From the NCBI RefSeq assembly GCF_032190635.1, contig NZ_JAVLAS010000001.1, positions 806,001 to 870,000 of the forward strand: a stretch of DNA of 64,000 nucleotides, in the 5' to 3' direction. Origin of the DNA: Levilactobacillus zymae. GTDB lineage: Bacteria > Bacillota > Bacilli > Lactobacillales > Lactobacillaceae. Numbering within the stretch: the stretch's first letter is position 1; every line of letters begins with the position of its first letter. The notes below the pieces were generated by a model, which searched no databases, had not been told where the DNA came from, and was given only the letters and a program-made list of their open reading frames with translations. Below are positions 50,383-59,464 of the stretch, piece by piece. The translations under genes and the position numbers were made by a program.

Positions 50383-50484
50383 GTTCGGCCAGGTCGGTGG
50401 TTGGAAAAATAAAGCGCTGCTGGTGGACTTCCTTCCCCGCGATGCGGTAGAATCAAGGAGACTTGAGGAAGGGAGCCTGGGGAT

Positions 50485-51192
50485 ATGCCAGATGCACCAA
50501 GAAAAAAGACCCGTCGTCGGTGGTGGGGGACCTTACTATTTCTGCTCTTGATTCTGGTGTCGCTGGGGTTAATCTTCAACGAACAGATCAAGACCTGGAT
50601 GGTGTCTTCCTACCAGCCCAAGGTGACGGCCGGATCGGTTCGGCAGAATCAAAAGAAAAAGGCATCGTACGATTTTAAAAAGGTTAAATCGCTGGACTTC
50701 TCGACGGTGGCGAAGGCCCGGTTAAACTCCAAGGCCATTCACGTGGTGGGGCAGATTTATCTGCCCCAATCGGATATTCACCTGCCGATTGCGAAGGGGG
50801 TCAGCAATCAGGTCTTAGCGCTCACCGCCGGTACCATGCGCGCAGACCAGAAGATGGGTCAGGGAAATTATCCTCTGGCCGGGCACCACATGGTATCGCA
50901 CACGATTCTGTTCAGCCCGTTGTATTTTAAGACGCAGGTGGGCCAGAAGATCTACCTGACCGATGCCGCAAAGGTCTACGAATATCGGGTAACGGTTCGG
51001 AAATTTATTCCGGCGACGGCGGTTCAGGTCGTCGCGCAGACCAAACAAAAGCTGGTGACCCTGATTACCTGTGACGCCACCGGGGCTAACCGGTTGATGA
51101 TTCGCGGTAAATACGTCAAACAGATGCCGTATAAGCAGGCGCCCTTAAGCGTCCGGAAGGGCTTTGCCGGTAGTTTCAATAATCGTTATTAA
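50485..51192 (+). CDS. srtA: class A sortase
   Basis: Sortase A cuts LPxTG surface proteins and links them to peptidoglycan precursors. It has 235 residues. An N-terminal basic stretch and transmembrane anchor cover about 9-33. The catalytic residues are visible: His in LAGHHM (134-135), Cys196 in TLITCD and Arg207 in NRLMIRG. The ATG follows GGGAGCC-like text. It lies between the pyr operon and the WxL cluster, and may anchor the small LPxTG-like protein encoded next. A possible promoter (TGGACT-18-TAGAAT) lies just upstream. A terminator follows. Confidence 0.93.
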   Translation: MPDAPRKKTRRRWWGTLLFLLLILVSLGLIFNEQIKTWMVSSYQPKVTAGSVRQNQKKKASYDFKKVKSLDFSTVAKARLNSKAIHVVGQIYLPQSDIHLPIAKGVSNQVLALTAGTMRADQKMGQGNYPLAGHHMVSHTILFSPLYFKTQVGQKIYLTDAAKVYEYRVTVRKFIPATAVQVVAQTKQKLVTLITCDATGANRLMIRGKYVKQMPYKQAPLSVRKGFAGSFNNRY

Positions 51193-51194
51193 GA

Positions 51195-51230
51195 AGAAAA
51201 CGCTCAGCAGAAATCTGCCGGGCGTTTTTA
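51195..51230 (+). terminator. sortase terminator
   Basis: AAAACGCTC.GCAG pairs with CTGC.GGGCGTTTT, followed by T residues. Confidence 0.82.
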
Positions 51231-51636
51231 ATTGTATAACCAAGAAACTGTTTTACACTATAATTCGTGACGCTGTGACTGTTAATTAATTTTTAATCTG
51301 GCGATAAAAAAATAATTGAAATCAGTTAGTTTGGTTGACGATTAATCCTAAAACGCGGTCTGACGGGGATTGATAAGTCCATGAAGTGGCGGGTCGAATC
51401 ATTTATAGAATGCTCAGTTATCAAATTATAATTGTTTTTGTTGCACATATGATAAATTGTGGACAAAAAGTTATCGTCATGGTATTATACTTATGAATCA
51501 TCGATGACTTCAAAGAACATTAATTAAAAGCCTAACCGATAGAACCTTTAAAACGCTAAAGTGATCGGCAGATTAAAGAGAATTGATTAGACGCCAGCTT
51601 GTTTTTAGGCCTGCGGGCTTAGGGATGGGGATTGTG
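51231..51636 (+). promoter_or_regulatory. AT-rich upstream region of the surface-complex cluster
   Basis: TGGACA (51460-51465), a 17-base spacer and TATTAT (51483-51488), with TGG before the -10, form a good promoter about 150 bases before the first gene. The rest is AT-rich (for example ATTAATTTTTAATC near 51285) with no supported gene. The base composition contrasts with the coding regions around it. Confidence 0.65.
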
Positions 51637-52047
51637 ATGCGAATTCGATATATTTGTCTACTGCTGTTGAGTTTCGCCACGCTAGCCTGGGGCATGAGTT
51701 CTCCGGCGCAAGCGGCGACGGACATTCAACAATCGCAGTACGAGGTGCGATTAACACCACCGAATCAACTCCTGACTGGGAGTGACGGTGCGGTGATTGA
51801 CGGGAGCGAAGGTGATGCCGGTCAACCAAGTACCGGTAACACGACCAGTCAGGGCACCAACGCTGCTACGGGCAATCAAGCCCCCGTCACGGCAACGCAG
51901 TATGCGGATGCCAGTAAGACGCCGCTAAGCGGGCGACTCCCGCAGCTGTCGGAACAGCAATGGACCGGATTCGGATTAATTGGTGTGATTATCATGGCAC
52001 TATTGTTGGGGATATGGAAGCTGAGCCGGAAAACCCGGCGTTCATAA
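51637..52047 (+). CDS. small sortase-substrate-like surface protein (CscD-like)
   Basis: The 136-residue protein has a signal peptide (about 1-26, ending SSPAQA). A Gly/Ser/Thr-rich linker follows, then the C-terminal sequence LPQLSEQQ, a hydrophobic span of about 20 residues and RKTRRS. This is the layout of a sortase substrate, but the motif is LPQLS rather than LPxTG, so recognition by the neighbouring sortase is uncertain. Position and size match CscD of cell-surface complex clusters (CscA with a DUF916 domain, CscB/C with WxL domains, CscD with LPxTG). The start is the ATG at 51637 after GGGATGGGG. Its function is unknown. Confidence 0.78.
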   Translation: MRIRYICLLLLSFATLAWGMSSPAQAATDIQQSQYEVRLTPPNQLLTGSDGAVIDGSEGDAGQPSTGNTTSQGTNAATGNQAPVTATQYADASKTPLSGRLPQLSEQQWTGFGLIGVIIMALLLGIWKLSRKTRRS

Positions 52048-52068
52048 AAATGAGGAGTGTATTCTATT

Positions 52069-52695
52069 ATGACTAAGAAGACTTTACAATTACTCGCTAC
52101 TGTTGCTGCTGTTGCTGGGATGAGTTTTGCGGCTACCACGGCGCACGCCGCTGCGGATTCTGCTAGTTCTACTACGACGGCTAAGGTGACGTTGGAAGCT
52201 GGTTCGGTTGATCCTGAAAAGCCTAGTGCCGGGGGAATCGAATTGGTTTCTGCACCTAATTTAGTTTTTGAAAATGTAACGTTGGACGGGGCAACGACGC
52301 AAACCACTAAGCAAACTGGTGCGGTAGATCCAGTTGTCATTAAGAACCCAGGGGTTGCCAGTGGGTGGAACGTCACAGTGGCCAACACGGCCTTTGGTAC
52401 GGAAGCTGATGGAGCGGGTGACACGATTAAGGCCGGGACGATGACCTTAACCAGCACAACGCCAACCACTACGAACACCGATACAACGGACACTGCTAAC
52501 ACACCAACAGCTCAAACGGTTGAATTGCCGACTGAAGGAACTACGGCTAAGCCGGTTGCGTCTGCCGCTCTTAAGGCCGGGGTTGGGACTTGGAACGTCA
52601 ACTACTCAAATGCTGCATTAACGGTTCCTGCCAACAACGTTGCCGGGGCTTACACGTCCAACCTGACTTGGACGTTGACGAACGCGCCAGCTTAA
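52069..52695 (+). CDS. WxL-domain surface protein
   Basis: The 208-residue protein has a signal peptide (about 1-28, ending AHAAA) and a single WxL domain. The two short WxL motifs are GWNVTV near 107-112 and LTWTL four residues from the end, followed by TNAPA. The WxL domain binds peptidoglycan non-covalently. The Thr-rich middle (TTPTTTNTDTTDT) is low-complexity. The start is the ATG at 52069 after GAGGAG. It begins 21 bases after the CscD-like gene, so it is in the same operon. Confidence 0.9.
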   Translation: MTKKTLQLLATVAAVAGMSFAATTAHAAADSASSTTTAKVTLEAGSVDPEKPSAGGIELVSAPNLVFENVTLDGATTQTTKQTGAVDPVVIKNPGVASGWNVTVANTAFGTEADGAGDTIKAGTMTLTSTTPTTTNTDTTDTANTPTAQTVELPTEGTTAKPVASAALKAGVGTWNVNYSNAALTVPANNVAGAYTSNLTWTLTNAPA

Positions 52696-52719
52696 GCTAA
52701 ATAGCAAGGAGGCCTCACA

Positions 52720-53421
52720 ATGAAGCGTTGGATGCTAATACTTGTGGCCTCGTTAGCACTCGGAGCGGGTTGGCCGTTAGCCAGGGCTTCTGCGAGTACG
52801 GACAGTAAGACGACCTCCGCGAAAGTGACGGTAAAGTCGGATTTAAGTACTGATCCAGTTCCACCAGTTGATCCAGATGGTTCTGGTAATCCGTTTCCAG
52901 GGGATTCGAATGATCCGAACAACCAGGGAACCGGGTCACGCGGACATCTAACGCTAGACTATATTTCAAATTTGAAATTTCAACAGCAGGGGATTACGGG
53001 GAATTTTATTACCGCGACCGCGACCAATTCTCGGGCGTTCGTTCAGATTAGTGACCGTCGGGGAACCGGAAAGGGCTGGAGCTTGATGCTCAAGCCGGAA
53101 CCCCTGGTGGGGCAACAGGATGCCTCGACGATTACCGCGGCGACCCTGTCTTTGGGATATGCTTATTTCCTATCTAGTGGCGCTAATATTACCAAAGCAC
53201 CATCTTTCGTGGCTAAGTCGGCTTTACCGATGAATAGTTACTCGTTGGTTGCCCGCGCCCAGGACGTTCCTGGCGATCGGCAAGGGATGGGCACCTGGTT
53301 ACTACGGCTGAACACCAAGTCGACGGACCCAGTGAGCCTGGAGGTTGCATCGTCAGCGGTGACGGCGCAACAAACCTACAAGGGAACCCTCTCTTGGTTA
53401 CTAACGGATACGCCACAATAA
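52720..53421 (+). CDS. WxL-domain surface protein
   Basis: The 233-residue protein has a signal peptide (about 1-26) and a Pro/Asp/Gly-rich region (DPVPPVDPDGSGNPFPGDSND) near 45-65. A WxL domain follows with motifs GWSLML near 120 and LSWLL at the end (TDTPQ). It is the second of two single-WxL proteins, CscB/CscC-like. The ATG at 52720 follows AAGGAGG and lies 24 bases after the previous gene. A terminator follows. Confidence 0.9.
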   Translation: MKRWMLILVASLALGAGWPLARASASTDSKTTSAKVTVKSDLSTDPVPPVDPDGSGNPFPGDSNDPNNQGTGSRGHLTLDYISNLKFQQQGITGNFITATATNSRAFVQISDRRGTGKGWSLMLKPEPLVGQQDASTITAATLSLGYAYFLSSGANITKAPSFVAKSALPMNSYSLVARAQDVPGDRQGMGTWLLRLNTKSTDPVSLEVASSAVTAQQTYKGTLSWLLTDTPQ

Positions 53422-53437
53422 GTTATTTACAGATATG

Positions 53438-53472
53438 AGACGATGGTTTGTTCTGCAAACCATCGTTTTTGG
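53438..53472 (+). terminator. terminator inside the surface cluster
   Basis: GACGATGGTTTG pairs with CAAACCATCGT, followed by T residues. Confidence 0.85.
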
Positions 53473-53546
53473 GTTCACGGCCGTTTGCCGGGTGACGTCT
53501 AATATGAAATAGATAATAACTCCGGTAAGACACCGGTGTGTGGATT

Positions 53547-53555
53547 TGCTATAAT
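53547..53555 (+). promoter_or_regulatory. extended -10 promoter of the DUF916 gene
   Basis: TGC followed by a perfect TATAAT (53550-53555), 36 bases before the start codon. The region -35 reads AAGACA, which is weak. Confidence 0.7.
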
Positions 53556-53590
53556 GAAGGCAAATTAGGAAAAGTTGGAGGCAATTGAAA

Positions 53591-54631
53591 ATGAGACGTT
53601 TTGGGCAGTGGCTATTAGCTTTAGGAACCATTCTGCTTGCGTTTGGGGGTTACCAGCAGATAGCCCATGCGGAATCTGTCGGGTACACCGTTAACGCGGT
53701 CTTACCCAAAAACCAGGATGATTCGACAGCAACTTATTTTGCCTTACGCATGAAACCGAGTCAGCAACAGAAGTTGTCGGTTGTGATTACGAATCAAACG
53801 AAAAAAACACAGCGCTTTCAAGTACGAGTTAACCAGGCCATCACCAACGAAAACGGGGTCATTGACTATAGTCAAAGTCAGCCCACCCTGGACAGCTCGT
53901 TAAAGACGGGGATCAAGGATATCTTCGCCAAGCAAAGCTTACCCACGGTGACGGTTCCCGGCAACCGGTCGAAAACGGTTTCTTTGCAAGTTAAGATGCC
54001 GGCCAAGAAGATTAATGGGATGATTCTGGGGGGCATTAACGTCCAGAAACTCAGTAACACGGATAAGAAGGCCAAGAAAGGGGTTATGATCAATAATCGC
54101 TTTGCCTACGTGATTGGGTTGCGGCTACGCGAAGCCAGCGTCGATGTGGCCCCGAACATGAACCTGTTAGCCGTTGAAGCGGGCCAGACCAACTCATTGA
54201 ACCAGGTCAAGGCCCAGTTGCAAAACCCGGAACCGGGGATCATGAGCAACCTCAAGGTTAAGGCCCACGTGACCAAACAGGGCGACAGCAAGGTCATCTT
54301 AAAGAACGAAAAGTCCAATATGGCCATGGCACCGAACAGTAATTTCAAATACGCGATTCCTTGGGGCAACACCCAGTTGAAGGCGGGAACCTATACGTTA
54401 ACGCTGGATGCCACGGCCAAGGGCGGGTATCACTGGCACTTCGTTCGTAACTTTACGATTACCCAGAAGCAGTTGAATAAGTTAGCGAACAAATTTAACC
54501 AGCCCCAACAAAAGAGCTACTTCTGGTGGTTCGTCGGTGGGGGCCTCATTATTTTGATTCTGTTAGCCATCATTCTGTACCTGTTGTGGAAGAACCGGCG
54601 TAACCGGAACGAAGAAGATTCGGCAGAATAA
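53591..54631 (+). CDS. DUF916/DUF3324 membrane protein (CscA-like, WxL partner)
   Basis: The 346-residue protein has a signal peptide (to about 26), then a DUF916 domain (about 30-150, MKPSQQQKLSVVITNQTKKTQRFQVRVNQA) and a DUF3324 domain (about 155-285). A C-terminal transmembrane segment near 302-325 (WWFVGGGLIILILLAIILYLL) and a charged tail (WKNRRNRNEEDSAE) follow. These domain pairs are called WxL-interacting proteins and are thought to hold WxL proteins at the surface. The start is the ATG at 53591 behind TTGGAGG. It has its own promoter, and a terminator follows. Confidence 0.9.
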   Translation: MRRFGQWLLALGTILLAFGGYQQIAHAESVGYTVNAVLPKNQDDSTATYFALRMKPSQQQKLSVVITNQTKKTQRFQVRVNQAITNENGVIDYSQSQPTLDSSLKTGIKDIFAKQSLPTVTVPGNRSKTVSLQVKMPAKKINGMILGGINVQKLSNTDKKAKKGVMINNRFAYVIGLRLREASVDVAPNMNLLAVEAGQTNSLNQVKAQLQNPEPGIMSNLKVKAHVTKQGDSKVILKNEKSNMAMAPNSNFKYAIPWGNTQLKAGTYTLTLDATAKGGYHWHFVRNFTITQKQLNKLANKFNQPQQKSYFWWFVGGGLIILILLAIILYLLWKNRRNRNEEDSAE

Positions 54632-54645
54632 GTTGCACGTAACGA

Positions 54646-54678
54646 TTGAACGACGTTGACAAAACGTCGTTTATTTTG
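54646..54678 (+). terminator. terminator after the DUF916 gene
   Basis: AACGACGTT pairs with AACGTCGTT around GACAA, then TTATTTT. A perfect TATAAT at 54683-54688 follows and may start the next gene, but its -35 is poorly spaced. Confidence 0.7.
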
Positions 54679-54866
54679 GACATATAATTCAGCGTGTTAA
54701 TTTTAATGATAACAATAAAATTCACGGGTAATTTAATTGTGTTGCGAGGTTAGGCCGGGCACTAGCCACGTTGAGCTTACCGGTCACGGATATCGGATGA
54801 CCGGCAACCGGTGGGTGGTTACGGTGAACGCCCACGACATGAGGGGATACAAGGGAGGAACCTTGA

Positions 54867-56996
54867 ATGACATTCAAACAAGTCCTATTGGGCAGCATGG
54901 TGGCCTTAACCGCCTGGGGCCTGGGCGGGTTAACGGCGGCCGCAGACTGGACGGTTGCCAAGAATACTGCGCCCCAGGGTATTCGTTTAAGTCAGTATTT
55001 TCAGGTGGGGCAAGGACAACTAAGTACGGGATACTATAACGTGGCGAACGTGCAGGACGTTTCCGCAGACCCGGCGACGAATCCCACCCAGATGGTGGCC
55101 TTAACGGATGACTCGATCAGGGGGAAGGATAACCAGGTGGGATCGGTCTGGTCACAACCGGGTTTTGAATTCGACCTGAACCGGGATCAAACGGCGTCGA
55201 TGTGGTTGTACTTCGGTAACCGGGGCTCGACCACGCCCGCCAACGACTTTGCGGGTGATGGTATGGCGTTAGTATTACAGAATGATCCCCGGGGGGCCAA
55301 GGCTATCGCCGGAAACTCAGGCGCCGACTTTCAGGGGCAAACCTTGGGGGTGTGGGGGTACGACTTCGGGACGACCGCTACGGCGGTGGCTCAATCGGCC
55401 ATTCAAAACAGCTGGGCGCTGGAATTTGACTCACACCTTAACAATAGTACGGTCAAGGGTGCTAACTTTGACGCCGGGAACACCTACGACCACATTGGCT
55501 GGAATTACCCGGGGGATGCGGGGACCTACAAGATGAGTTCGGGGACGGCCGTGCTGACTCATCACGATTTAGTTCAGGGACGTAACGGTAAATGGTTGTC
55601 GGATAATCAGTGGCACCATTTAACGGTTAAATGGCACCATGCCACCGGCACCATGAATTACGCGTTTGACGATAAAGATCCCCTTACAAATGAAACCGCT
55701 ACCGGAGCCACGGGGAGTGCCCAGTTGGATACCAGCAAGCTGGCGACGACAACGGGCAAGGTGATGTGGGGCTTCACGGGCTCGATTACCGCAAACAACT
55801 TCGAAAATAACGCTGTGATCTTCGAAAGCTTACCGAACCTGGTGGATAGTTCCGCTACGGCGAACGTGCAGGACTTGACCACCGGCCAGGCGGTGACTAA
55901 TGGGGCGTTAATCAATGCGGGGGACCACCTCCGATATACTTACACGGCCACCTACAATCGGGACACCTCTAATCCCAATAGCAATTGGACCAACGTGACC
56001 GCTAACGTGAAGGTGCCGATGGGCTTAACCTATACGGGGGCCACCATCACGAATGGTAACCAGGTCACCAAGATTTCGGATATGAGCAACCTGACCACGA
56101 ACCTGGAAGATACCTGGAAGGTCGGTCAGTTGGGACCGGATAATCCCACGGCCACGGTGACGGTGGACGCCACCATTCCCAGCACTCAGGCTGGGTTGAG
56201 CATTCGGGGCGGAACCACGAAGTTCGTGGGGACGGAATCCGTCGCCACGGCCAAGGCTAATGATTTGAAGATTAATCCGGTAACTACCGCACTCACGGTG
56301 AAACCGGACCAAACGAGTCTGGACACCGTCAAGGGCCAGGATGTACGGGTTACGGGGACGATAACCAGCACGAATTCGTTTACCAACAGCAACCTGACCA
56401 TCCATCCGCGGGTGGGCGAAACGGATCTGCCGAACGTGACGTTAAGCGATCAGGATCCGCAGGGGCACTTTACGGTAACGATTCCGGCGAGTGCCTTGAC
56501 CGTCGGGGGCAATACCTTGACGTTGAGCGCCTACGATACCAGTAGTCACATCTCACCGGAAGCCACCGTGACCATCAACGTGGGGGTCTTGGCCTTTGAG
56601 TCCATCTCTTCAGAAGCGGCCTTTAACGATACCACGCTAACCGGGGAGAGCCAGAACGTGGCCACCAACGGCGGATGGTTACTGAAGGTTAAGGACACGC
56701 GGGCGGTTGGCAGCCAGTGGCAATTGAATGCTCAGGTTAGTGCGCCCTTCGTGGCGTCGGACCGTAAGCTCTCGGGCGCTTTAGTCTATGAAGATACCAC
56801 GGGGGATCAAAAGACGATTGGTGAGACGGCGACGCCGGTTATGACGCATACGCGCACCAATGCGGATACCGATGTGACCGACGTTGCGGGTAATTGGACC
56901 CAGGATAAGGGCCTGTTGCTCCACCTGACCGGCAATAATACGGCGGGAACCTACAGTGGCCAGATTACCTGGACGTTGCAAAATGCGCCGGCTTAA
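54867..56996 (+). CDS. L-type lectin and WxL-domain surface protein
   Basis: The 709-residue protein has a signal peptide (about 1-25). An L-type (legume-lectin-like) domain follows from about 35 to 310, with GDGMALVLQND, GQTLGVWGYD and NSWALEFDSHLN. The FDSHLN stretch contains the acidic and Asn residues expected to bind metal. Two Ig-like/DUF11-type modules follow (about 330-470 and 470-580). The C-terminal WxL domain has SQWQLNAQ near 625 and ITWTLQNAPA at the end. It probably binds a glycan outside the cell while the WxL domain holds it to the wall. The ATG follows GGGAGGAA. A strong terminator separates it from its paralogue. Confidence 0.85.
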   Translation: MTFKQVLLGSMVALTAWGLGGLTAAADWTVAKNTAPQGIRLSQYFQVGQGQLSTGYYNVANVQDVSADPATNPTQMVALTDDSIRGKDNQVGSVWSQPGFEFDLNRDQTASMWLYFGNRGSTTPANDFAGDGMALVLQNDPRGAKAIAGNSGADFQGQTLGVWGYDFGTTATAVAQSAIQNSWALEFDSHLNNSTVKGANFDAGNTYDHIGWNYPGDAGTYKMSSGTAVLTHHDLVQGRNGKWLSDNQWHHLTVKWHHATGTMNYAFDDKDPLTNETATGATGSAQLDTSKLATTTGKVMWGFTGSITANNFENNAVIFESLPNLVDSSATANVQDLTTGQAVTNGALINAGDHLRYTYTATYNRDTSNPNSNWTNVTANVKVPMGLTYTGATITNGNQVTKISDMSNLTTNLEDTWKVGQLGPDNPTATVTVDATIPSTQAGLSIRGGTTKFVGTESVATAKANDLKINPVTTALTVKPDQTSLDTVKGQDVRVTGTITSTNSFTNSNLTIHPRVGETDLPNVTLSDQDPQGHFTVTIPASALTVGGNTLTLSAYDTSSHISPEATVTINVGVLAFESISSEAAFNDTTLTGESQNVATNGGWLLKVKDTRAVGSQWQLNAQVSAPFVASDRKLSGALVYEDTTGDQKTIGETATPVMTHTRTNADTDVTDVAGNWTQDKGLLLHLTGNNTAGTYSGQITWTLQNAPA

Positions 56997-57051
56997 CATC
57001 ACGGGCTGAGCCAAGTGAACGCTCGGTTGTTTAATTGATGAAGTAGTACGT

Positions 57052-57097
57052 TAAAACGACAATGATTCCCGAAAGTTGGGGATCATTGTCGTTTTTG
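57052..57097 (+). terminator. terminator between the two lectin-WxL genes
   Basis: AAAACGACAATGATCC-like arm (57053-57070) pairs with 57078-57096 (GGGATCATTGTCGTTTT), followed by T residues. Confidence 0.9.
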
Positions 57098-57292
57098 AGT
57101 GAGGTGGTGGCCCCGCTTAGTTGGCCCGGGCTGCGGGCGCTAGGGTGATAGATGATGGGGAAACTAAATTGGCCAGCAATTGATACAGCTTAAAAAGTGT
57201 AGGGTTCCGGTCGGCCTTGCGGTATATTAGGCAACGGAAGCAATGGTTGCTGGGATAAAATAATTTATTAAAACGAAGGGAGTCCGGGCAGC

Positions 57293-59449
57293 GTGAGAAT
57301 CTGGGGAAGTTGGCGCTGGTGGGTCATGGGCATGGTAATTTTATTGGGGATCGGTCGACCGGGAGTGGTACACGGATCGGATGCCACAGAGGCGCGAGCC
57401 GATGCGCCGCAAGGGGTGGAGCTAGAGCGCTACCTGGAGATGGGCACGGCCAGCTTGCCGGGATATGCCTTTAACCGGGTCGACCCATTTCAAACGGTGA
57501 CCTCGACCCAAGCTAAGCACACCCAAATGCTCTTGTTGACGGATGATTGGTACGGCAAGGCCGGACTTTTTTGGTCACGGCCCGGTTACGACTTTCATCT
57601 GGATCAGAACCAAACGCTCTCGCTGTGGCTCCACCTCGGCTATCGGGGGGCGACGGGGACCCCTGGTGAGGGCCTCGCTCTGGTCTTACAGAATGATGCC
57701 CGGGGAACGGCGGCCGGCCCCAGCGGACTGTCGATTCCCAGTGAGACCTTAGGCGTCTGGGGGGTGGACCAGAACACGGCGACGGCGGCTGCGGTGGCGC
57801 AGACGGCCATTCAAAATAGCTGGGCATTAGTGTTTGACACCCACAACAATGCGGGCTTTCCGCAAAACACTCATCCGGGGAATAACTTTGATCACCAGGT
57901 CAGGGCGAATGCTCCGGTCATCCGCTATCCCCATATCGGGACGGGAGCTCCCGGAGAACCCACCACCTATGTTCCCCAAAGCGTCACGAAACCGCACGTC
58001 CCCACCGCCTATTCTTCGGCGATTGACTATAGTAGCTTGGTCCAGGGGGACGACGCCAACTTTCTGCTGGCCAAGACCTGGTACCACCTGACGCTGAACT
58101 GGGATGCGACGACTCACCAGATGACCTACTTATTCGACGATAAGGATCCGGACACGGGAGCGGCGTTGCCGGGGATTAAACGTTCGGTGACGGTAGATCC
58201 ACAGATTTTTCACAGTCCGACTCACCAAGTTCGGTGGGGAGTGACGGCGATGACGGGGGCGAACAACTCCGGTATCCGCGAGGACCATGCCGTGGTGGTC
58301 GAGCAATTACCGAACCTGGTCCAAAGCACGGCCGCAGCGGATCTGACCGATACCACCACGGGACGGACCGTCGCCCCCGGCGAGACGGTGACCGGGGGCG
58401 ACGATGTGCGGTTGACCTACACCACGCACTATACGCACGGGTCATCGGACTGGACGGGACTGCAAGCAAGTCTGCGTTTGCCCCAGGGCATTGACTATGA
58501 CCAGGCCAGCCTGACGATTGACGGGAAGACCACGGCCCTGTCGCTTAGCCAGCTCGCTAACGGCGCCGTGAGTTACTCACTACCGAACTTAAATCGCAAC
58601 CGGTCGACGGTTCAAATCCGGTTACGTGGGCGAGTCACCAATACCGACACCACCGTTGCGGGGACCACCAGTCACTTTAAGGGTAACGAGGCCGTAGCAA
58701 CGGCCAGTACCCCGGCGTTTACCGTGCAGCGACTGGTTCCCAAGTTGTGGGTGAAGCTCACCTCACCAACTGCGGTCTTGGCGACCGGACAAAGGGTGAC
58801 CATCACGGGACGGGTTGGTGCAACGGCGACTCAGGCGGGGGCCGTGGGGTTAACGGTCACGCCCATCCTCAATGACGATCCGGGACAGTTGCCGGTCGTT
58901 ACCCCCACGACGACCGGACAATTTACCGTGTCGGTGCCGGTGACCCAATTGCGCGGTGGCCTGAACCGGGTAACGGTGGTGGCGAGCGATGCGGCGGGCG
59001 ACCGTTCGCTAGCGCAGACGGTGACCATTACCGCCGGCAAGTTGAGTTTTGGCCCGGTTTCCACCGCGGCAGCCTTTACGCCGACCACGCTAACGGGCAG
59101 TCCCCAAATGGTGGCGCCCGCCGGCAAGTGGCAGTTAGCCATTGAGGATACCCGTGCGGTGGGCAGTCGGTGGAACTTATTGGCGATCACGACACCGTTT
59201 CGTTCTGCGCAACGGTCGTTGGCCGGGCAGTTAGTCTACCAATCACCCACGGCTACTGCGGTTCCGTTAAAAGCTACTGCCAGCAATCCAATTATGACGC
59301 ACAAAAAGGCGACCCCGGAGCCGGACCAGGTGGATGTGGCCGCCAGTTGGAACGCCCAGACCGGGTTGTTCCTGAAGTTGTACGGCACCAACCTACCGGG
59401 AACGTATCAGGGTATGTTGACCTGGTTACTGCAAGATGCCCCTGCCTAG
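57293..59449 (+). CDS. L-type lectin and WxL-domain surface protein, paralogue
   Basis: The 718-residue protein repeats the domain order of the preceding one: signal peptide (1 to about 27), lectin domain with GEGLALVLQND, SETLGVWGVD and NSWALVFDTHNN, Ig-like modules, and a WxL domain (SRWNLLAI near 640 and LTWLLQDAPA at the end). A pro/asn insertion in the lectin loop (HNNAGFPQNTHPGNNFD) makes it longer there. The two genes look like an old tandem duplication. The start is the GTG at 57293 after CGAAGGGAGT. No terminator follows on the plus strand before the convergent LysE gene. Confidence 0.85.
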   Translation: MRIWGSWRWWVMGMVILLGIGRPGVVHGSDATEARADAPQGVELERYLEMGTASLPGYAFNRVDPFQTVTSTQAKHTQMLLLTDDWYGKAGLFWSRPGYDFHLDQNQTLSLWLHLGYRGATGTPGEGLALVLQNDARGTAAGPSGLSIPSETLGVWGVDQNTATAAAVAQTAIQNSWALVFDTHNNAGFPQNTHPGNNFDHQVRANAPVIRYPHIGTGAPGEPTTYVPQSVTKPHVPTAYSSAIDYSSLVQGDDANFLLAKTWYHLTLNWDATTHQMTYLFDDKDPDTGAALPGIKRSVTVDPQIFHSPTHQVRWGVTAMTGANNSGIREDHAVVVEQLPNLVQSTAAADLTDTTTGRTVAPGETVTGGDDVRLTYTTHYTHGSSDWTGLQASLRLPQGIDYDQASLTIDGKTTALSLSQLANGAVSYSLPNLNRNRSTVQIRLRGRVTNTDTTVAGTTSHFKGNEAVATASTPAFTVQRLVPKLWVKLTSPTAVLATGQRVTITGRVGATATQAGAVGLTVTPILNDDPGQLPVVTPTTTGQFTVSVPVTQLRGGLNRVTVVASDAAGDRSLAQTVTITAGKLSFGPVSTAAAFTPTTLTGSPQMVAPAGKWQLAIEDTRAVGSRWNLLAITTPFRSAQRSLAGQLVYQSPTATAVPLKATASNPIMTHKKATPEPDQVDVAASWNAQTGLFLKLYGTNLPGTYQGMLTWLLQDAPA

Positions 59450-59464
59450 CGCGAAGCCGGGCGA

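Noticed and set aside
51876..52502. Open frame of 208 codons on the minus strand across the WxL genes
   Set aside because: It mirrors the Thr- and Ala-rich WxL gene, and its Val-rich translation is explained by codon complementarity.
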